Source: Sapria himalayana (taxonomy: Eukaryota; Streptophyta; Magnoliopsida; Malpighiales; Rafflesiaceae). Taken from it: a DNA stretch of 64,000 nucleotides. This document shows positions 14,045 to 26,645 of the stretch, one piece after another. The notes under the pieces were generated by a model that was not told the DNA's origin, ran no database searches, and saw only the letters and a list, made by a program, of their open reading frames with translations. A program made the translations under genes and the position numbers. The stretch spans positions 1-64,000 of the forward strand of contig JAREIK010010144.1 of NCBI GenBank assembly GCA_029783825.1, written 5' to 3'. How positions within the stretch are numbered: position 1 is the first letter of the stretch; each line of letters starts with the position of its first letter.

Positions 14045-14156
14045 TTCTGTGTCTCTCTCTCCCTCTCTAATTCTTTCTATGTCACTCTCTTCCTCTTTTT
14101 CTTTCTATGTCACACACTCTCTTGTTATTTTCTTCTTACTCTCCTTTTTTGCTTGT

Positions 14157-14188
<32 letters not shown>

Positions 14189-14396
14189 TCTCTCCCTCTC
14201 TCTCTCCCTCTCTCCCTCTCTCTCTCTCCTCCTCTTTATCTCTCCCCTCTCCCTTTCGCCATTTCTCACTCCCTCTCCCCCTTCTCTCTCTTTCTCTCCC
14301 TCTTTCCTTTCTCTCTCTCTCTCCCCATCTCTCCATTTCTATGCCCCTCTCCCATTCCTCCTCTCTCTCTCTCTCTCCCCCTCTCCTCCTTCAAAC
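14045..14396 (+). repeat. Long polypyrimidine (CT)n tract
   Basis: About 350 bp of nearly pure C/T sequence (TCTCTCTC runs interspersed with CCTCTTT) lying 280 bp upstream of the TNP2-like ATG. Open frames on both strands here encode only Ser-Leu-Pro or Arg-Glu repeats and are composition artefacts. Its place in front of the transposase gene would fit a leader or promoter-proximal CT element, but that is inference. Confidence 0.9.
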
Positions 14397-14673
14397 TTTA
14401 AATGTCTTTCTTTTTTGCTTTCCTTTCTTGTGCATTATCATATTTTGCTCCCTTTATCTAGTATTACCATGATCTCTATTAATCTTTATCGTGCTAAAAT
14501 TGCTTTATCTATTCATGTAGATTCTACAAACATATTGTCTTTATATTCACAATATTTAATTTTTAAATATTAATCTATATGTAATTTTATTTAATTATTA
14601 TATTTTGAAGTAATAGAATGTTTAAATCAAAATAATGATTGAGCATTATTTTTTGTAAATAAAACAGGGCAAA

Positions 14674-17600
14674 ATGAGTTTAGATCGTCAGTGGATGTAG
14701 AGTAGGTTTATGAATAGAATTTTGAATAAAGATTTTTTGAGTGGATCGAAAAAAATTAAGTGTCCATGTAATCATCGCAAGTGTCAGAATATCCCTTTTA
14801 GTGATGCAAACACTTTAAGATACCATTTGGCTAAATATGGCTCTGTGCCAAATTATTTTGTTTAGATTTATCCTGGAGAAAGTATAATGGCTCTGAACAT
14901 TGACCAAAATGAGGTTACTGAATCGTTTGCTTGTGGTGAAGAATCATCAAACACATACCATAGAATGATCACAGAAGCTGCCGATGCTGACTTCAATATG
15001 AATTACTTGGATGAACCACCTAATCCTGAAGCTCAGAAATTTTATGAAATGCTTAATGTTGTAGATAAAAAGTTGTGGCCTGATTATAAAACACATTCAA
15101 TTGTCACTTGTGGCTCGACTTATGAGCATTAAGTCAAAAAAGCATATGTCTGAGAAATAATTTGATCACGTGACAGAACTGATGAAAAAGATTATTCTAG
15201 ATAATAATTTGATCACTAATAACTTTTACAACACTAAGAAGTTACTACGAGGAATGGGTCTGCCAGTGGAAAAAATTGATTGTTGTTTCAATGAATGTGT
15301 GTTATATTGGGGTGGTGATCGTGATTTAATTAGCTGTAAGGTTTGTGATCATCTTGATTTAAGAAGGTATCTCATGTTGTACATACGCGACAAAAATTGA
15401 AAGTTGCATTTAAAATGTTTTATTTTTTATTAATTCCTCGATTACACAGATTATATGCATCAAATGCTACATCAAATTATATGAGGTGACATTCTGAGCA
15501 TGAGGTGGAAGAAGGGGTAATGCATCATCCATCAATTTACTTGCTTGGAAGCATTTTAATCATATACATCAAGATTTTCCAGCTGAAAGTCAAAATATGA
15601 GATTAGATCTCTACACTGATAGATTTCAGCCATTTGGGTCATCTGGATAATAGTATTCAACATGACCAGTGATCGTGACACCTTATAACTTGCCTCCGTG
15701 GTTGTGTATGAAGGAGCAATATATGTTTTTGTCAATTTGGTTCAAGGGCCAAAAAATCTGAAAGACATGCTGGATGTTTTCTTACAGCCTTTTATTAAAG
15801 TTAAATCATTTGTGGGATGTTGGTGTGGATACATATGATATTTCAAAGAAGAAAATTTTATTATGCTGGCGGCCCTTATGTGGTCGGTAAGTGACTTTCC
15901 TGCTTATTCAATATTGTCTGGCTAGAGTACTGTAGGATGATTCACATGCCCATATTGCATGACAAATTCTGATGCATTTATCCTCAAATTTAGTGGTAAA
16001 TAGTCATGGTTTGATAATCATCATAAGTTTCTACCTATGAATCATCCATTTCGAAGAAATAAAACTACATTTTGAAAAAATAAAACTGTGATGATAGTTG
16101 CACCAGTAGTTCGTTCAGGAGATGATATTATGATAGAGATTCAAAGTTTGGTTTGAAGTAGGTAATTGAAAAGGATGCTACTAGAAGTAATGGACCAATA
16201 GGCAAAATATTTGCCTGGAGAAAACATAGTATATTTTGGGATTTGCCCTATTGGAAAAACAATTTAATTCATCATAACTTCGATGTAATGTATATTGAAA
16301 AAAAGTGTTTGTCAATGTTTTCAACACTATCCTTAATATAATGGAAAAACAAAAAATACTTTAAATTCAAGACATGAGCTGAATTATTACAATTGGAATC
16401 CTAAATTGAAACTGAATGAGGCAACAGAAAAAGTTTCTAAAGCTTGCTACACACTTGATAAGAAGGCAATACATATATTGTGTGAATGGGTTAAAAATTT
16501 GAAATTCTCTAATGGATATGTGTCAAATATGGGTAGATGCGTGGATATGAAGAATCTTAAGTTATTTGAAATGAAAAGTCATGAATGTCATGTATTTATG
16601 CAGAGATTAATACTACTTGTATTCTATGAATTACTTCCCCTAAGTATTTGGAAGGTCCTTATGAACATAGTTTTTTTTCAAATAGCTATCTGCAACCACA
16701 ATCAAATTAGACGACATGGTGAGGCTGGAGAATGACATTCCACTTATTATTTGTAAGCTTGAATGGATATTCCCACTGGGTTTTTTTTGACTCAATAGAG
16801 TATTTACCAGTCCATTTGGCATATGAAGTAAGAATAGTATGGCCAGTGCAATACAGTGGATGTATCCTTTTGAGGGTAAATACATATAATTTGATGTGTT
16901 TTATTATTTCATACATAAAGTAATATTGTAATTTAATATAATTGAAACCTAATATTGTGGTTGTAGGTATCTTCGTTAGTTGAAATTGAATGTTAGAAAC
17001 TAGGCAAAAGTTGAAGGTTCAATTTGCAATGCATATTTAATAGAAAAAACATCATCATTTTGTTCTTATTATTTTGAGGATCATGTCAATACAAAGAATA
17101 GAAATATACCTCGGAATGATGAAGGTCATGTGATGGTAAAAGATGATTCGTGGACAAACTTTCCATCTTCAAGCACCCTAGAAGAGCATTTGGAAGAGTA
17201 ATGAAAAGATGTATGACAGATGAAGAGTACAAAGCAACCTAGAGCTATGTTTTACTATATTATGAAGAGATTGCACCATATATTGAGTATGTATACTCAA
17301 AATGGTTGCAGGTTTAATCATATTTTAATTTTTTCTTTTAAAGGAATTATTAAAATTTAATACATTTTTTCTTTTCTTTTTATATTTATGTAGTATTTAT
17401 GTTGAGTAGTTAAAATATATGTAACCAGTAATTTCTAGCAATGATGTCGATTATATGCCAGAAACTAAATTTACGAATTGGTTCAAAAATTATGTGAGAA
17501 TTATTAAGTTTTAAATTCTTGAATTATTTAATTAATTAATATATTTTATTTGTCAATATCATTTTTTTTAATTTATGTCATAGGAAATTGATCCTTCAAA

Positions 17601-18315
17601 TGGAGATTCAAATATTATGATTCGGAATCTATGTAATGGCCCGTTTAGATATGTGACAACCTATCATGGGTATTTTGTCAATGGATATGAATTTCACACA
17701 ATCGGGCATGGTTCTTCTAAAACAATAATGAATAGTGGTGTATGCATTAAAGGCTCAGGTTATAGTGCAGATGAGATTGATTATTATGATCAACTCAAAA
17801 AAGTTATTGAGTTGGAGTATCCTTGACTTGAAAATAATACGATTGTATTATTAAAGTGTGAGTGGTTTGATTCTACACGAAATGTGGGCATTAAGATTCA
17901 TTCGGATTATAAGCTAGTTGATTTGAATCATAAATGTAGATATAATTGATATGAGCCATTTATTATGGCAGTTCAAGATGCTCAAGTATATTATTGTACA
18001 TATCCGAGTTTATCTCGTGATAAAAGTAATTGGTGGGTGTTTTGCAAAATTAAAGCTAGATCAAATTTTGAAGAACCAACATCTCAACAAAGAAGTGTAG
18101 ACTTACATATTGCACCGACATTCAAGGAAGATAACATAAATAATATTGAGCCCGTGCATGTAGATGAAGAACCAAAAAATTTATGTGACTCAAATGATGG
18201 CCTAATAAAAATTGAAGATGATCAATTTCTATCTGAAGATGAGTTTGAACTTCTATCAGAATCAGACGAAATATCAGAAGATCTATTGGAGGATGATAGT
18301 AATGTGGATAATTAA
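14674..18315 (+). pseudogene. TNP2-like CACTA transposase pseudogene
   Basis: TNP2/TNPD-type proteins catalyse CACTA excision and insertion. Domain order is intact. A transposase-associated zinc-binding N-terminus starts at ATG 14674 (SLDRQWM, then IKCPCNHRKCQN and TLRYHLAKYGS). The Transposase_21 core covers about 15140-16300 (VTELMKKIILDNNL, LPVEKIDCCFNECVLYWG, VTPYNLPPWLCMKEQYMF, SDFPAYSILSG). DUF4218 covers about 16440-16900 (GYVSNMGRCVDMKNLKLFEM, then SHECHVFMQRL and FDSIEYLPVHLAYE). DUF4216 covers about 17600-18315 (GYEFHTIGHGSSKT, LLKCEWFDSTRNVGIKIHSD) with an acidic tail and stop at 18315. Several introns seem to be present. In-frame stops, for example codon 9 and within NYFV, and frameshifts in the core make it non-functional. 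The DUF4216 part is the best preserved. The partner TNPA-like gene follows within 140 bp on the same strand. Confidence 0.9.
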
Positions 18316-18454
18316 ACTATTATAATTTTATTATAATATTAAACTATCAAAAACTACTATATTTTGTTGAAATCTATTGGTGTGTTTTATTCTAAAATGC
18401 ATGCTTGTTCATCATATCTGTATTATTTGTTCTATGTCTTATTTTGTATAGTAG

Positions 18455-20355
18455 ATGGTGCCTAAAGGACTCGGTCATGGTAGAGGTAGACGTGGACATT
18501 GAAATGAACCAAATTCATCTAGTATGTTAGATCATGTTGCAAAATCAGTATCATCTCATACCCACCATATCCATACTTCAACATCACAATCAACATCTCT
18601 ATTTATATCACCATCACCATCTTTGAGACCTCTATTATCACCTTTATCAGATATAAGCCCACCACCCATTGTGCTTCCTGCACACACTTTTGATCCATCT
18701 CTATCTTCTCCACCATATTTTACACCGATATTCTCCCATTTACAAAACCAACGACATCATCAAATATCGTGTTTCCTCTCTGTCAGTGTAAAGTTAGTAA
18801 TTGAGATTGTGGATTGTAGGTAAAAGAAATACGTAAATATAACTTGAAAAAAACATTTGATGTTACTGTTAGTGGTTTTTTTATATTGTTATGATTTTCT
18901 TGTTTTCAATGTTATTTATTTGATTGTACAGTTTTATTCCATCTCACAAGCATTCAACTATAATTACAAAGTCTTTCAAGAAAATGGCGATTCTAAAGCA
19001 TTCTCCTGGAAGAAAGTTTCCGAATCGATAAAAAGTCTTATTTTAATGACTTTCAGGTAAAAATAAAAACAAATGCATTGAAAATTAATTATCTAATCTT
19101 TACTATTATGTTAGTTATTATTCAAGCAGTAAATAATTATGTTCTTGTTGTTAATATAAATTCTTTTATGATTTTTCTATATATACAATTAGTGCACATG
19201 GGCACTCGAATTTGATGGAAAGATAAAGTTAATTATGGGAGAGCAAAGCTGCTCAATGGTATTCTGATTTTGTCCATAAATTAAAGAATATAAAAAAAGG
19301 AATGATTTTATATTTGAGGATGACTAGCCCGAGTGGCTTAAGTATTGGGAGGAGCCACATGTGAAGTAAAAATCAGATATTGCTAGCAAAAATTGACGAA
19401 GAGAGGTAGCTGGACTAGGTACACAAATCTGTCGACACAAGGAAGGTCAAATTCGAACATTGAGCACGTTTGAGATTTGGTACAATTTTAAAATTTTAAA
19501 CATTTATATATTTAGTCGTTGTCCTAATTGTCCAATAAATCAAATCTCTTCATGGTTTTATTTATTTTGTTAAATTTTTTGATCATTTGTTTTTTTATGA
19601 CTTAATAAAAATATATTCTAGGTAGGAGAATTAGGTGGAGATCCCAATTTTTATGAGATTTTCAGAAAGATGCATGTGAAGAAAGTAGATGATCTGTTTA
19701 TTGACAACAAGTCTTCGATGATTACTATAAGAATTTGTTATATTAATAAATTTCATAATACTATGTACATTTTGAAAATTATTTGGAATGCAAAATATTT
19801 ATTTTATTTTATGTATATCTAGAATAGAATTTTTCTTTATTTTATCTCAAGAACTAATGGAGGAACATGTGATAGCTGCTCATCAACAAGTTGAGGGTTC
19901 AATGGATCTTCAACTAATTGACTATGATCCTATTTATTTGGAGACCATAGGAGGTCATAAGAAGTAATGAGTGTACGGCATCGACTTGAAGGGAGTGACA
20001 TTTTGTTGTAGTAGTCGTACTTCTAATTCATCTGTCTCAGTAATGGTGGATGAGGCAGTCGAACAATAACCAATGGAAACAAATGAACATATTGTAGTTA
20101 TGGAGACTGAAATAAAAAAGAAGGATGAATAGATATCTCATTTGAAGGAAGAAATATAGAAATTAAAGACAGAAGGATGTGCAGTATACTAATTTGATGG
20201 AAGAAATGCAAGAAATTAAAGAAATGAATGCTGAGATGAAAGAAATTAAGAATGTAATGCAATAGCAGATATCCTATAGGGAGTCACAGTTAGTGGCATT
20301 GACCCAACAGATAGCATTCCGAGATCTAGCTGCTAAACCTCACAGGAGAGGCTAG
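18455..20355 (+). pseudogene. TNPA-like (Transposase_24 family) CACTA accessory protein pseudogene
   Basis: The second CACTA gene usually encodes a DNA-binding accessory factor that recognises the subterminal repeats. The apparent start at 18455 gives MVPKGLGHGRGRRGH, then a Ser/Pro/His-rich segment. Further exons appear at about 18930-19057 (FSWKKVSESIKSL, donor gtaaaa), 19193-19480 (WLKYWEEPHVK, similar to the Transposase_24 block) and 19621-19722 (GELGGDPNFYEIFRKMHVKK, with FIDNKS after it). The last exon, about 19850-20355, has EEHVIAAHQQVEGSMDL, a coiled coil around 20100-20270 (SHLKEEI, EEMQEIKEMNAEMKEIKN) and a terminal AAKPHRRG then stop. Stops interrupt most exons. The minus-strand copy at 42074-43999 aligns with it throughout, which confirms the gene model. 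Confidence 0.82.
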
Positions 20356-21239
20356 CATTCCCTACTAATTATGGGATGATTTCGTATGAGAATTATTTTT
20401 GAACTGTTATTGATTTTTGTCTCTATGTAGCAAATAATTATGACATTTTTTTCTAGGTTTCAATTTTTTATTCTGGTTTTGTTCTTTGCTTTGCCGATTA
20501 ACCTAATAATGAATCTTTGCAGGACACATTATGTGAGACCCATGAAAAAATTCTGATTCAAAGCATTCAAACATTGCCACAAACCTTCCAATGCATGGGT
20601 CTCATATTTACTGATTTCAGCTTTATCAAAAGGAGGCTTAGCTTCTATTATCTTCATTATTCATAAAACATTTTATTTTTGCACTCACTTTCTTTCTAAA
20701 CATCATTGCTGGACATCTTTTAGATTTTTTGAACCTGTATGACTATGAACTTTAATTTGTATTTGTTCATGTCTATACTAACTATTTATATATATATGTG
20801 AATATGTTTGTGCGTCTCCAAATTTTTTGGGTAAAGTTTTAGCTTTTTATAGGTATGTAAAAGCCTTGGCTAGTCCTCCATGGTACTTGAGAACAACACC
20901 TTAGCTTCTGAAGCTGTGAATGAACCAAAAAATTAATTCCACGCAAACGCAAGTTTTTCTTGACACTCTTATTTTGTGCAGATATGTGTCGTCGCAGTTT
21001 AGATCCGAGACTACTTGTTATCGGTTATTGGTTTGTAAATGTAATATGTTTTGCTCCATGTGCAGGTGTAAAAATGTTCTCTATCTGCGTGGAGTACCGG
21101 AGAAGAAAGAACAAGAAATGCTGACCATGCCTGAGAACCTATATGCGTGTTTTTAAAATCCTAGATTATTTTTTTGTTGTCTTTGATGGTATGTGTATTT
21201 GCATTAAAGTACAAGTGTGTGTGTCATCCAAGGCTATGT
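20356..21239 (+). other. CACTA 3' untranslated/internal region, conserved between copies
   Basis: No recognised protein. The segment 20500-20620 recurs in inverse at 41930-41800 (TGAATCTTTGCAGGACA, AAATTCTGATTCAA). The segment 20918-21260 recurs in inverse at 6722-6061. An open frame at 20920-21156 begins before a pyrimidine-AG and has a partly similar partner in the inverted copy (both read LDT, LILCR or FILCR, SQFRS), so it may be the remnant of a small exon, but I cannot name it. Confidence 0.55.
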
Positions 21240-21660
21240 GAGTATATATACGTACATATAATATTGTATTATATACGTACATATAATACTATATTATATA
21301 CTTACATATATACTTGGTAAAAATGTACGTATATACCAAGTATATATCTACGTATATACTGAGTATATGAGTATATATATACCGAGTATATATGTTCGTA
21401 TATACTAAATATATTTGTACGTATATACTTACTAGATACATACATATATACTGTAGTATAATGTATATATATACTCAGTATATACGTACTTTTATACTAT
21501 AGTATATATGTATATATACCGAGTATATTTGTACATATATACTGAGATATTTGTACTCAGTATATATGTACACATAATATTGTAGTTTTTATTCACATAT
21601 ATTTCAATAATATATGTACGAGAAAAATGCTAGTATATATGTACATATATACTCCAGTAT
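21240..21660. repeat. Palindromic AT repeat, block 3
   Basis: Tandem units around GTATATATGTACATATATAC (a perfect 20-nt palindrome) separated by ACTCAGT, ACTATAGT or ACCGAGT linkers. The block's outer edge is about 885 bp from the element terminus at 22544, essentially the same distance as in the copy at 49255-49985. Confidence 0.88.
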
Positions 21661-22544
21661 TTATATTTATCAAAACATAACTTTTTTTTATTTTGATTTG
21701 ATTGAGTGGTTAAAATTTCTTACATATATGGTACCGCATTGTTCCCCATACAAAGCTTGTATAAGTGAAGGGATTTTTCACTAGACATGATGGCTGTGAC
21801 TCGAACAGCTTTGCCACAGTAGAAAAATGATGATCGGAGGAGCAGAGAGAGAGAAAGCAATGTCAATTCATGGATATATTATACTTTATACACTGTCATA
21901 GATACATTGAAGAATAAAATGTAATACAATTTTTGTTATTTTTTTATTTTAATTATATAAAATATTATATTAGAATAAGTTATCAAATGATTTAATTTTT
22001 TCTTAATTATTAATTATCAGTTATAGTTTATATTTTTATTCAATTTAATATAAAAATATTAAACTTATTTAATTAAACAATTTTAAAATAAATTAAATTC
22101 TGAAAATAGTTTTGCAATTAAAATAGCTAGGGAATAATTCCAGACCTAATTTAAGCAAAATTTTCCCTTAGCTAATTTAGTAGGGCTATCTTTATTTTAG
22201 TAAGGGATTTTTCACTCGTAAATTTATTTTGCTAGGGACTATTTCCATCACTAATATTTATAGATGAGCACTTTAGATTGAGAAAGCTTTCATCATTATA
22301 TCCATTTAGTGATGGAAACTCTCATTTAGCTTGTAATTTAGCTAGAAAAAATATTTTTTTTGGCTAGAGATTTTTTCGTCACTAAATTATAGCTAGGGAC
22401 ACTTTTCTCACTATATTTAAGCGACGAGCACTTTAAATTGGGAATGGTTCCGTTGTTAATTCGTCGCTATATCCCATTTAGTGATGGAAAATACCCATTT
22501 AGCTAGGGAATTTTCTGTAGCTATATGGGATTTTTCTTGTAGTG
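21661..22544 (+). mobile_element. CACTA 3' subterminal region and terminal inverted repeat
   Basis: Contains a low-copy segment at 21690-21900 (CAAAGCTTGTATAAGTGAAG, GATGATCGGAGGAGCAGAG) that recurs in inverse at about 49000-49250. It is followed by 400 bp of subterminal repeats (TAGCTAGGGA, TTTAGTGATGGAAA, TCGTCGCTATATCCC). It ends TTTTTCTTGTAGTG at 22544. A TATC array starts at the next base. Confidence 0.92.
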
Positions 22545-25500
22545 TATCAATCTATATGTCTATTTATCTATCGATTTATTTATCTATCTATCTTTTTTTC
22601 TACTATCTATAAATCTATCTATCTATCTCTCGTTCAATCTATTTATCTGTAAATCAATCAATCAATCAATCTACTATCTATCTATCTATCTATGTATCTT
22701 ACTATTTATCTTTTAGTCTATCTATCTATGTATCTTTCTATCTAACTTACTATATATCTACTATATTTATATTTATCTATTATCTATTTATCTATTTATC
22801 TATTTATCTATCTATATATCTATCTATCTATTTATTGATTTGTCTTTCTATTTGTCTATTATCTATAAAATAATCTATCAATCACTATTTCTATCTATGT
22901 ACTATCAATATGTCTATCTATCAGAATATCAATCTATCTATTATTTATCTATCAATATTTCTATCATATGTCTATCAATTAGTCTATCAATCTATCAATC
23001 TATTTATCTATCATTCTATCTAGATATCAAATGATCTATCATTCATTCAATCAATAATTAATCTGTCTATCTTTGTATCTATCTATTTATCTATCTTTCT
23101 GTGTATCTGTCTATCTATCTATTTGTCAATTTGTATATTTGTCTTTCTATCTATTTGTGAATTTGTTTGTTTGTTTGTATTTCTGTGTATCTATATATTT
23201 GTCTATCTATTATTCTATTTATCGATAAATCTGTATATCAATCTGTCTATCAATTTGTCTATCAATTTATCTATCAATATGTATATAAATCTATCAATCA
23301 ATCTATATGTCTATTTATATGTATATCTATATATCTATTAATCAATCCATCAATCTCTTTATCAATAAATCAATCTATTTGTCTATCTATTTATTTATCT
23401 ATATATGTGGTCTTTCTATCTGTCTATCTATTTGTCTATATATCTATCTAACTATCTATCTATCTTACTATCTCTCTATCTTTGTATGTATCTATATGTC
23501 TATCTATTAATCTGTTTATCTCTCTGTTCATATTTCTATCGATCTATCTGTGTATCTATCTATTTACTATTTAACTTTTTGTCTATATACTTGTCTATCT
23601 ATCTGACTATCTATCTATCTATCTATATATCTATATATCTGTCTGTCTATCTGTCTATCTATCTTTTTATCAAACTTAGTGTGTATTTATCTATCTTTCT
23701 TTATATCTATCTGACTATTTATTTGTCTATTATTTGTCTATGTATCTATATATTTAGCTATCTATCTATCTTTTTATCTATCATCCATCCATCTGACTAT
23801 ATTTGGGTCTATCTATCTATCTATCTATCTATATGTCTATGTATTTTAATATATATCTATATATCTATATGTCTATCAATCTTTCTATCTATTTGACATT
23901 CTATATATCTTTTTATCATTCTATCTATATGTCTATCTATCTAACTATTAATAAATTAATCTATCTATCAATCTATGTATTTATCTGTCTAATAATCAAT
24001 CCATCTATGTATCGATCTCTCCGCCTTTCTATTTGTCTATCAATCAATCAATCTGTCTGTCTGTCTATTAATCAATCTGTATGTTAATCTGCCTATCAAT
24101 CTATCTAGCAATCTATATATAAATATTTCTTTTAAAATGTCTATGAATTGTTTTTATCATTCTATCATCCAATCAATCTATATATATCTCTCTCTATCAA
24201 TGTGCCATTCAATCTCTTTATAAATCTATCTTTTTATATATCAATCTATTTATCTATCAATATTTATATGTATCATTATGTATGTCTATCTATTTGTCTA
24301 TCTATCTATCTATCTATCTATCTGTGTGTCTCTCTATCTATCAATTTATCTATCTATCTTTATATCAATTTGTATGTCTATTTGTTTGTCTATCTATTTA
24401 TATATCTATTAATCTATCTAACTGTCAATCTATTTGTCTATTTATATGTCTATCTATCTATCTATTTGTCAATCTATTTGTCAGTCAATCAATCTATCTA
24501 TCTATCTATCTATCTGTATGTCTGTCTAAATATCTATCCAACTATTTATGTACCTATCTATTTGTCTATCAATTTGTCTATCTATCTATCTATCTATCTA
24601 TCTGTGTCTCTATTCTATCTATCTATCTATCTATCTAACTGTCTATCATTTTTATCTATCTATCTATGTATCTTTCAATCTATTTATCTATCTGCCTATA
24701 TTTTTATTTATCTACCTACCTAACTATCTATCTACCTATCTATCTATCTATCTATCTACATATCTATCTATCTATCTTTCTATCAATGTATCTATTTATT
24801 TATCTTTTTATCTATCTATATATCATTCTATTGATTTATCTGTCTATCTTTATTTCTATCTGTCTGTCTATCTATCCGTCTATCTATCTATCTGCCTATC
24901 TATTTGTCTATCTATATTTTTATCTATCTATTTATCTATCTCTCTATCTATATATCTATTTATCTATCTGTCTGTCTATATATCTATATATCTGTCTATA
25001 TATATATATATCTATCTGTCTATATATCTATTTTTCTATCTATCTATCTATTTGTCCGTCTTTTTATCTATATATCTATCTATATATCTATCTCTCTCTC
25101 TATCTTTTTGACTATCTTTCTATCTATTTATATATCTATTTATCTTTTAATATATATATATATATATATCTATCTATCTATCTATATATCTATTTGTCTA
25201 TCTATCCATCCATCCATCGATCTATCTATCTATCTATCTATCTGTATTTCAATTTGCCTTATTATTTGTCTAATAATCTATTGATCTATCAATCTATCAA
25301 TCTTTCTATCTATCTATAAGTTTATCAATCCGTCGATTTATCTATCTTTCATATGTTATAATCTTTTAATCAATCTGTCTATCTATGAATCTATCTATCA
25401 ATTTATATATAAGTCTATCTATATATATATTAATTTGTCTATCAATTTATATAAAAATTTGTATATCAACTTGTTTATCAAACTAATTATCAAAATTTGT

Positions 25501-26645
25501 TTCAATATGTCTATCAATCTATATTTTAATCTATCAATCTATCTATTTATATATTTGTCTTTTATCTATTTATTAATCAATCATTCATTCATTATATCTA
25601 TTCATCTATCTAACTTGTATCTATCAGTGTTTCTATCTATTTTTATCTATCTGTCAATCTACCTATCTATCTTTATTTCTTTCTATTTGTCTATCTATTT
25701 ATCTATCTATCTATATATCTATCAATCTATCTATCTGTCTATCTATCTATCAATCAATATATCTATCTATTTGTATATCTTTCTATATATCTATAAGTCT
25801 ATATATCTCTCTATCTAATTATCTATCTATCTATATGTTTATCTATCTATCTATCTATATCTCTATCTATTTGTCTATCTATCTATCTATCTATTAATCA
25901 ATTTATCAATTTGGCTATCAATCTGTATATATATATTTCTATCAATATGTTTATCAATTCATCTATCAATTTATTTTTCTATCTATCTATCTATCTATTT
26001 CTCTATCTCTCAATCAATCAATCAATCAATCTCTATATAAATATATCTATCTATCTATCTATCTGTTTGCTTTATTTCTGTCTATCTATTTGTCCTTTTT
26101 TATCTGTCTGTCTATCAATCTGTATATATGTCGATTTGTTTATCTATCTGTCTATCTGTTTATCTATCGATTTGTCTATCTATCTATTTGTCTATTATTT
26201 GTCTATTATTTGTCTATATATTTATCTATCTATCTTTCTATCTATCTATTTGTCTATTATTTTATTTGTCTATCTATCTATCTACTTATTTATATGTCTA
26301 TCTTTATATCTATCTATCTTTATATTTATCTATCTGTCTATCTATATGTCTATTTATCTGTCTATCTATATGTCTATTTATTTGTTTATCTATTTATCTT
26401 TCAATCAATCAATATATCTCTCTGTTTATCTATCTTTCTATCTCCCTATATATTATCTAGCTATATGTGTATCTTTTTATCTGACTGTCTATCTATTTAT
26501 CTATCAATCTATCAATCTATCTATTTGTCTATCAATTTGTCTATCTATCTGTTTATCTATCTACTAATCAATCTATCCATCTATATATCTATCTACCTAC
26601 CTACCTACCTACCCATATATCTATGTATCTATCTCTCTATCTATT
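22545..26645. repeat. Degenerate TATC array (TATC on + strand)
   Basis: About 4.1 kb of TATC units with variants TGTC, AATC, TTTC and short TA runs, for example 25146-25167. It starts flush with the CACTA terminus at 22544 and is interrupted at 26646 by the hAT element, continuing at 30726. Open frames are repeats of Tyr-Leu-Ser-Ile and have no coding meaning. Confidence 0.96.

Larger units (their letters stand above)
10776..22544 (+). mobile_element. En/Spm-CACTA element with decayed transposase genes (left end not resolved)
   Basis: The element contains, in order, AT satellite, polypyrimidine tract, TNP2-like pseudogene, TNPA-like pseudogene, palindromic AT repeats, subterminal repeats and a clear terminus ending TTTTTCTTGTAGTG at 22531-22544, the reverse complement of the canonical CACTACAAGAAAA end. 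The subterminal 400 bp is rich in TAGCTAGGGAA/TTCCCTAGCTA motifs typical of CACTA ends. Inclusion of the satellite as part of the element rests on the derivative at 48364-54349, which carries the same satellite next to the same 3' end. No matching CACTA 5' end was found upstream. The left boundary is therefore tentative and may have been lost by truncation against the gypsy relic or GATA array. Confidence 0.75.

Noticed and set aside
14049..14573. 174-codon Ser/Leu/Pro frame and an Arg/Glu frame on the other strand
   Set aside because: Both are produced by the CT tract. There is no non-repetitive domain.
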